NCBI GenBank assembly: GCA_965651255.1
Contig: CBFGRU010000123.1
Location: 1-9,070 of the forward strand
DNA length: 9,070 bases
Direction of reading: 5' to 3'
Source of the DNA: CBFGRU01 sp965651255
GTDB taxonomy: Bacteria; Planctomycetota; Phycisphaerae; Phycisphaerales; SM1A02
The notes under the pieces are model-generated. The model did no database searches. It was given only the letters and a program-made list of their open reading frames with translations, and was not told the origin of the DNA. Made by a program: the position numbers and the translations under genes. Positions within the stretch are counted from its first letter, which is position 1, and every line of letters begins with the position of its first letter. Positions 6,651-9,070 of this stretch are shown in pieces.

Positions 6651-7307
6651 TTACTCGCCGCGGGTGATCGAGCCGAGCATGGCTTCAAATCCGGCCCGAT
6701 TCGCTTCAACGGTCGCCCGCGGCCCGATGAGTTTGAAGAAGATGAATTGATCCGGGGACTTGATCAGTTGGGCGTTGATGACGGTTGTATTCTCGCGCAC
6801 GCTCGAATCACCCGGCATGCCGCTCATGAAGGTGCCGGTCGATTCGACCTTGGTGATCGTCATGTCGCCGATCGTTGCTTCCACCACGGTGGGAGGCACC
6901 GCGTTTCCATCCGGCCCGGTGACCTGCCCGGTCCAGCGGCGAATGTTGTCCAACACGCTTCCGCCCATGCCCGGCCCGAAGTCGAAGATGGCCAACTCCG
7001 CATCGTCCGCGCCATCGACGCCGGGCAGTCGAAATTGAGCGACCCGCATGTTGCTGGAAGGCATTTCGCTCTGCCAGCTTGCCGGAACTTTCGCCACCAG
7101 CCCGACAAACTCAACGCTCGGCCCGAGTTCAACTTCGCCACCTTCCGGCTGGCCGTTTGAACTGGCGGTTCCGGTTTCCGTTCCGCTCGATGCTGAACGC
7201 TGCGTCGTGGGCGTGATGGTTTCACTCCCGCTGCCACCGCATCCTGCGCACAGAAGGGTCAGTCCCAACACTCCGGCAAGCGGTCCTTTGTTCATGCATC
7301 GCTTCAT
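6651..7307 (-). CDS. Putative lipoprotein of unknown function
   Basis: A 218-residue predicted secreted protein. Residues 1-23 form a signal peptide with basic start MKRCMNK, a hydrophobic core (LAGVLGLTLL) and a lipobox-like LCAGC with the likely lipidated Cys at 23. The -3 residue is Cys rather than the common Leu, so the lipobox is imperfect. A low-complexity G/S/T/E linker follows (24-60). The folded part (about 61-215) starts with PSVEFVGLVAKVPASWQ, which resembles the 'potential membrane-surface protein' style in which a short beta strand with P-x-x-W opens the domain. It also holds the motif GGSVLDNIRRWTGQVTGPDG (115-134), which I recall from planctomycete hypothetical proteins. GGAG at 7317-7320, 9 bases before the ATG, supports this start over Met5. 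It converges on scpA with 11 bases between stops and is divergent from the amidohydrolase. No enzymatic motif is visible; function unknown. Confidence 0.82.
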   Translation of the reverse strand: MKRCMNKGPLAGVLGLTLLCAGCGGSGSETITPTTQRSASSGTETGTASSNGQPEGGEVELGPSVEFVGLVAKVPASWQSEMPSSNMRVAQFRLPGVDGADDAELAIFDFGPGMGGSVLDNIRRWTGQVTGPDGNAVPPTVVEATIGDMTITKVESTGTFMSGMPGDSSVRENTTVINAQLIKSPDQFIFFKLIGPRATVEANRAGFEAMLGSITRGE

Positions 7308-7316
7308 GTCTTCTCG

Positions 7317-7320
7317 CTCC
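7317..7320 (-). promoter_or_regulatory. Ribosome binding site of the lipoprotein gene
   Basis: Minus-strand GGAG lies 9 bases before the ATG at 7307. The next in-frame ATG (7295) has no such sequence, so this site decides the start in favour of Met1. Confidence 0.6.
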
Positions 7321-7384
7321 GTGTGGGTTGCGGCGGATGCCAGCAGGGGTGGGTGGTCGCGTGCGAACGGTAGGGGAGTCCCAT

Positions 7385-7404
7385 CGGGCGGGCCACAACG
7401 CCCG
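7385..7404. repeat. Short inverted repeat upstream of the amidohydrolase gene
   Basis: CGGGCG (7385-7390) and CGCCCG (7399-7404) are perfect 6-base inverted arms around an 8-base spacer. They end just before the candidate -10 element. A second small dyad, GGGA-G-TCCC, lies at 7374-7382. Either could be an operator for the divergent lipoprotein/amidohydrolase pair. Arms this short occur by chance in GC-rich DNA, and no T-run follows, so it is not a standard terminator. Confidence 0.35.
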
Positions 7405-7407
7405 GAC

Positions 7408-7413
7408 TACACT
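7408..7413 (+). promoter_or_regulatory. Candidate -10 element of the amidohydrolase gene
   Basis: TACACT ends 8 bases before the ATG at 7422 and 5 before a GTG at 7419. Transcription starting about 7 bases downstream would begin almost at the start codon, giving a leaderless mRNA; this agrees with the lack of a Shine-Dalgarno. No convincing -35 is seen. The evidence is weak on its own but similar to the kdsD start. Confidence 0.3.
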
Positions 7414-7421
7414 CCTGCGTG

Positions 7422-9002
7422 ATGACCGCTCGACCCCTGCACCTGACCAACGCGCGAATCTGGACCGCCGACCCCGATCGGCCGTCGGCATCGACCCTGA
7501 CGATCGTGGGCGAGCGCATCACTGCGTTGGATGCCGCAGCACCGGATGATGCGGAGATCATCGATCTCGGTGGACGCACCGTCACGCCCGGCCTGATCGA
7601 CCCGCATGTGCACCTTCTCATGGGAGGGCAATCGCTGAGCGAACTTGATCTCTCATCCGTTCGCTCGCGCGCGGCCTTTGAAGAAGCAATTGCCCGGCGG
7701 CACGCACAATTGCCACCCGATGAATGGCTCATTGCCCGCGGCTGGAACAGTGAGAACTGGCCAACGAATGAAGACCCGACCCAAGCTTGGCTTCGACACG
7801 CCGGCGATCGGCCGGTTGTGTGCGTGCGGATGGACCACCACGCCTCTCTGGTCAACGCGGCGGTCATGGAACATTGTGCCGCGGCGGGTGCGGACTTTTC
7901 CCGCGAGCCACCGGGCGGCCGCATCATGCGCGATGCTCACGGCCAACCGACCGGGCTGCTCGTCGAAGCCGCTGCCTGGCAACTCGTCAATCCACATCTG
8001 CCCCAGCCAACGCCTGCCCAGCGGCTTCGCGACCTTCGCGCGGCCGAAGCGCATCTGCTCTCGCTCGGCATCACGAGTGTCGGCACGATGGAGTACGGCC
8101 GGGATGTAGAATCAACAATCCTCCCGCACCGAGATGAACTGCGCGTTCGCCTTTTCATCATGCTGCTCGATCGCGACTGGCCGCTCGATTTCTCGTTCGG
8201 GCACTCCGTCATCAATGACCATCGACTCGCGATCATCGGCTACAAATCGTTCATCGACGGAACGCTCGGCTCGCGCACCGCGCGCTTGTTGAATGACTAT
8301 GCAGATGATCCAGGCAATCGCGGGCTGCTGCTCGAACTGGCCGCCGCCGGCGATCTGAACGAATGGGCCAGCGCCGTCGCCGCGCAGGGCTTCCAACCCG
8401 TCATGCATGCCATTGGCGATGAAGCGGCCCGCCTCGCGCTCGAGGCCATCGAACCGCTCGACCCGGCCATCCGCGCCCGCATCGAGCACGCGCAGCAGCT
8501 TGATCCAGCCGACATCCCGCGCTTCCACCGGCGCATCGCAAGCATGCAGCCGCTGCACCGCGCGGATGATGCCCGCTACGCCGCGCGTCGAGTGGGCGAT
8601 GATCGACTCATCGGCACCTTCGCGTTCCGCCGGCTGAAGGAAGCCGGCGCCATCATCGCCTTCGGGAGCGACTGGCCCATTGTCACCTGCGATCCCATGC
8701 CCGGCATGCGGGCGGCCATCACCGGCCTCACGCTCGATGATGAACCGTTCGCTGTCGATCAATGCCTCACTGTCGCCGAAACGCTGCGCGCCTACACCGC
8801 TGATGCGGCCTACGCCTGTCGCGCGGAAGATCGCATCGGCATGCTTCGCGAAGGGTACTGCGCGGATGTTGTCGCCTTCGATCGCGACCCCTTCACCATC
8901 AACTGGCGCTGCGAAACGCCGCGCATCGTGCTCACCATCACCGGCGGCCGCATCGCCCATCGCCTCCTGCACAATGCCGCCGCCCCGACCGCCTTTGCCT
9001 GA
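7422..9002 (+). CDS. Metal-dependent amidohydrolase, YtcJ-type (amidohydrolase family 3)
   Basis: A 526-residue TIM-barrel hydrolase of the amidohydrolase superfamily, YtcJ-like branch. Members hydrolyse amide or related bonds; the substrate here cannot be told. The N-terminal beta-sandwich portion (LTNARIWTADPDRP) leads to TVTPGLIDPHVHLLMGG, with metal ligands H62 and H64. Further expected residues, numbered from the ATG, are K275 in YKSFIDGTLGSRTA (probable carboxylated lysine), H329 in MHAIGDEA, H356 in IEHAQQL and D417 in FGSDWPI. The C-terminal ADVVAFDRDPF closes the barrel in the usual way. Length matches the family (about 520-560). No signal peptide is seen, so it is probably cytoplasmic. 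ATG 7422 is preferred; an in-frame GTG at 7419 is also possible, and neither has a Shine-Dalgarno. It is divergent from the lipoprotein gene, and 33 bases separate it from the next gene, so the two may be co-transcribed. Confidence 0.9.
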   Translation: MTARPLHLTNARIWTADPDRPSASTLTIVGERITALDAAAPDDAEIIDLGGRTVTPGLIDPHVHLLMGGQSLSELDLSSVRSRAAFEEAIARRHAQLPPDEWLIARGWNSENWPTNEDPTQAWLRHAGDRPVVCVRMDHHASLVNAAVMEHCAAAGADFSREPPGGRIMRDAHGQPTGLLVEAAAWQLVNPHLPQPTPAQRLRDLRAAEAHLLSLGITSVGTMEYGRDVESTILPHRDELRVRLFIMLLDRDWPLDFSFGHSVINDHRLAIIGYKSFIDGTLGSRTARLLNDYADDPGNRGLLLELAAAGDLNEWASAVAAQGFQPVMHAIGDEAARLALEAIEPLDPAIRARIEHAQQLDPADIPRFHRRIASMQPLHRADDARYAARRVGDDRLIGTFAFRRLKEAGAIIAFGSDWPIVTCDPMPGMRAAITGLTLDDEPFAVDQCLTVAETLRAYTADAAYACRAEDRIGMLREGYCADVVAFDRDPFTINWRCETPRIVLTITGGRIAHRLLHNAAAPTAFA

Positions 9003-9035
9003 ACCAATTCACGCAACGCAATCATCAGAACGACC

Positions 9036-9070
9036 ATGAACGAAGATGCACATCTCACCCATCTTGATGA
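9036..9070 (+). CDS. Start of a further gene, possibly moaC (partial)
   Basis: An ATG 33 bases after the amidohydrolase stop opens a frame, MNEDAHLTHLD, that runs off the right edge. The LTHLD segment resembles the N-terminus of MoaC (E. coli begins MSQLTHINAAGEA), the cyclic pyranopterin monophosphate synthase of molybdenum cofactor synthesis. Eleven codons are too few for a firm call, and no Shine-Dalgarno precedes the ATG. Confidence 0.4.
   Translation, partial: MNEDAHLTHLD

Noticed and set aside
8112..8972. Open frame of 286 codons on the - strand within the amidohydrolase gene
   Set aside because: The + strand frame carries all expected metal ligands in order; the reverse frame is a compositional shadow.
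1..9070. CRISPR array, tRNA, rRNA, insertion sequence or defence system
   Set aside because: No spaced direct repeats, cloverleaf-like sequence, transposase motifs or defence-type domains were seen. The genes are housekeeping and envelope genes.

Overview
The window reads as ordinary chromosomal DNA of a GC-rich, Gram-negative-type bacterium. It has tightly packed genes, mostly TGA stops and no sign of mobile elements. The mix of an unusually large LptC/OstA-type envelope protein beside Kdo genes, an acidic-insert ScpA and a lipoprotein with a conserved GGSVLDNIRRWTGQ-type motif suggests Planctomycetota, probably the Phycisphaerae side. That assignment is inference from protein style; no rRNA or other phylogenetic marker is present.

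Left edge (1-588, + strand): the tail of an upstream gene (probably nuoB) overlaps by 4 bases the start of nuoC, a peripheral-arm subunit of respiratory complex I. No nuoD follows. Instead the next gene runs toward nuoC on the opposite strand.

Envelope module (625-5687, - strand): three genes read right to left. kdsD (arabinose-5-phosphate isomerase) is followed by kdsC (Kdo-8-phosphate phosphatase). After a 4-base overlap comes a 1165-residue membrane-anchored protein with an LptC-like N-terminus and many OstA/LptA-like beta units. The order kdsD-kdsC-lptC-lptA matches the well-known proteobacterial locus, but here the LptC and LptA roles seem to sit in one giant polypeptide and lptB is absent. 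A signal-peptide-like segment lies inside the giant protein near residues 364-424, as if two genes had joined in frame. KdsD and KdsC flank the KdsA step in making Kdo, the sugar joined to lipid A, and the giant protein would help carry finished LPS across the periplasm. This is the most interesting part of the window.

Right half (5764-9070): scpA (condensin kleisin, + strand) is divergent from kdsD across a 76-base gap. It converges, with 11 bases between stops, on a gene for a small secreted lipoprotein of unknown function (- strand). Divergent from that is a YtcJ-type metal-dependent amidohydrolase (+ strand). At the right edge the first 11 codons of another gene are visible; they resemble the start of moaC.

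No tRNA, rRNA, CRISPR array, insertion sequence or clear rho-independent terminator was found. No gene-free stretch exceeds about 115 bases.
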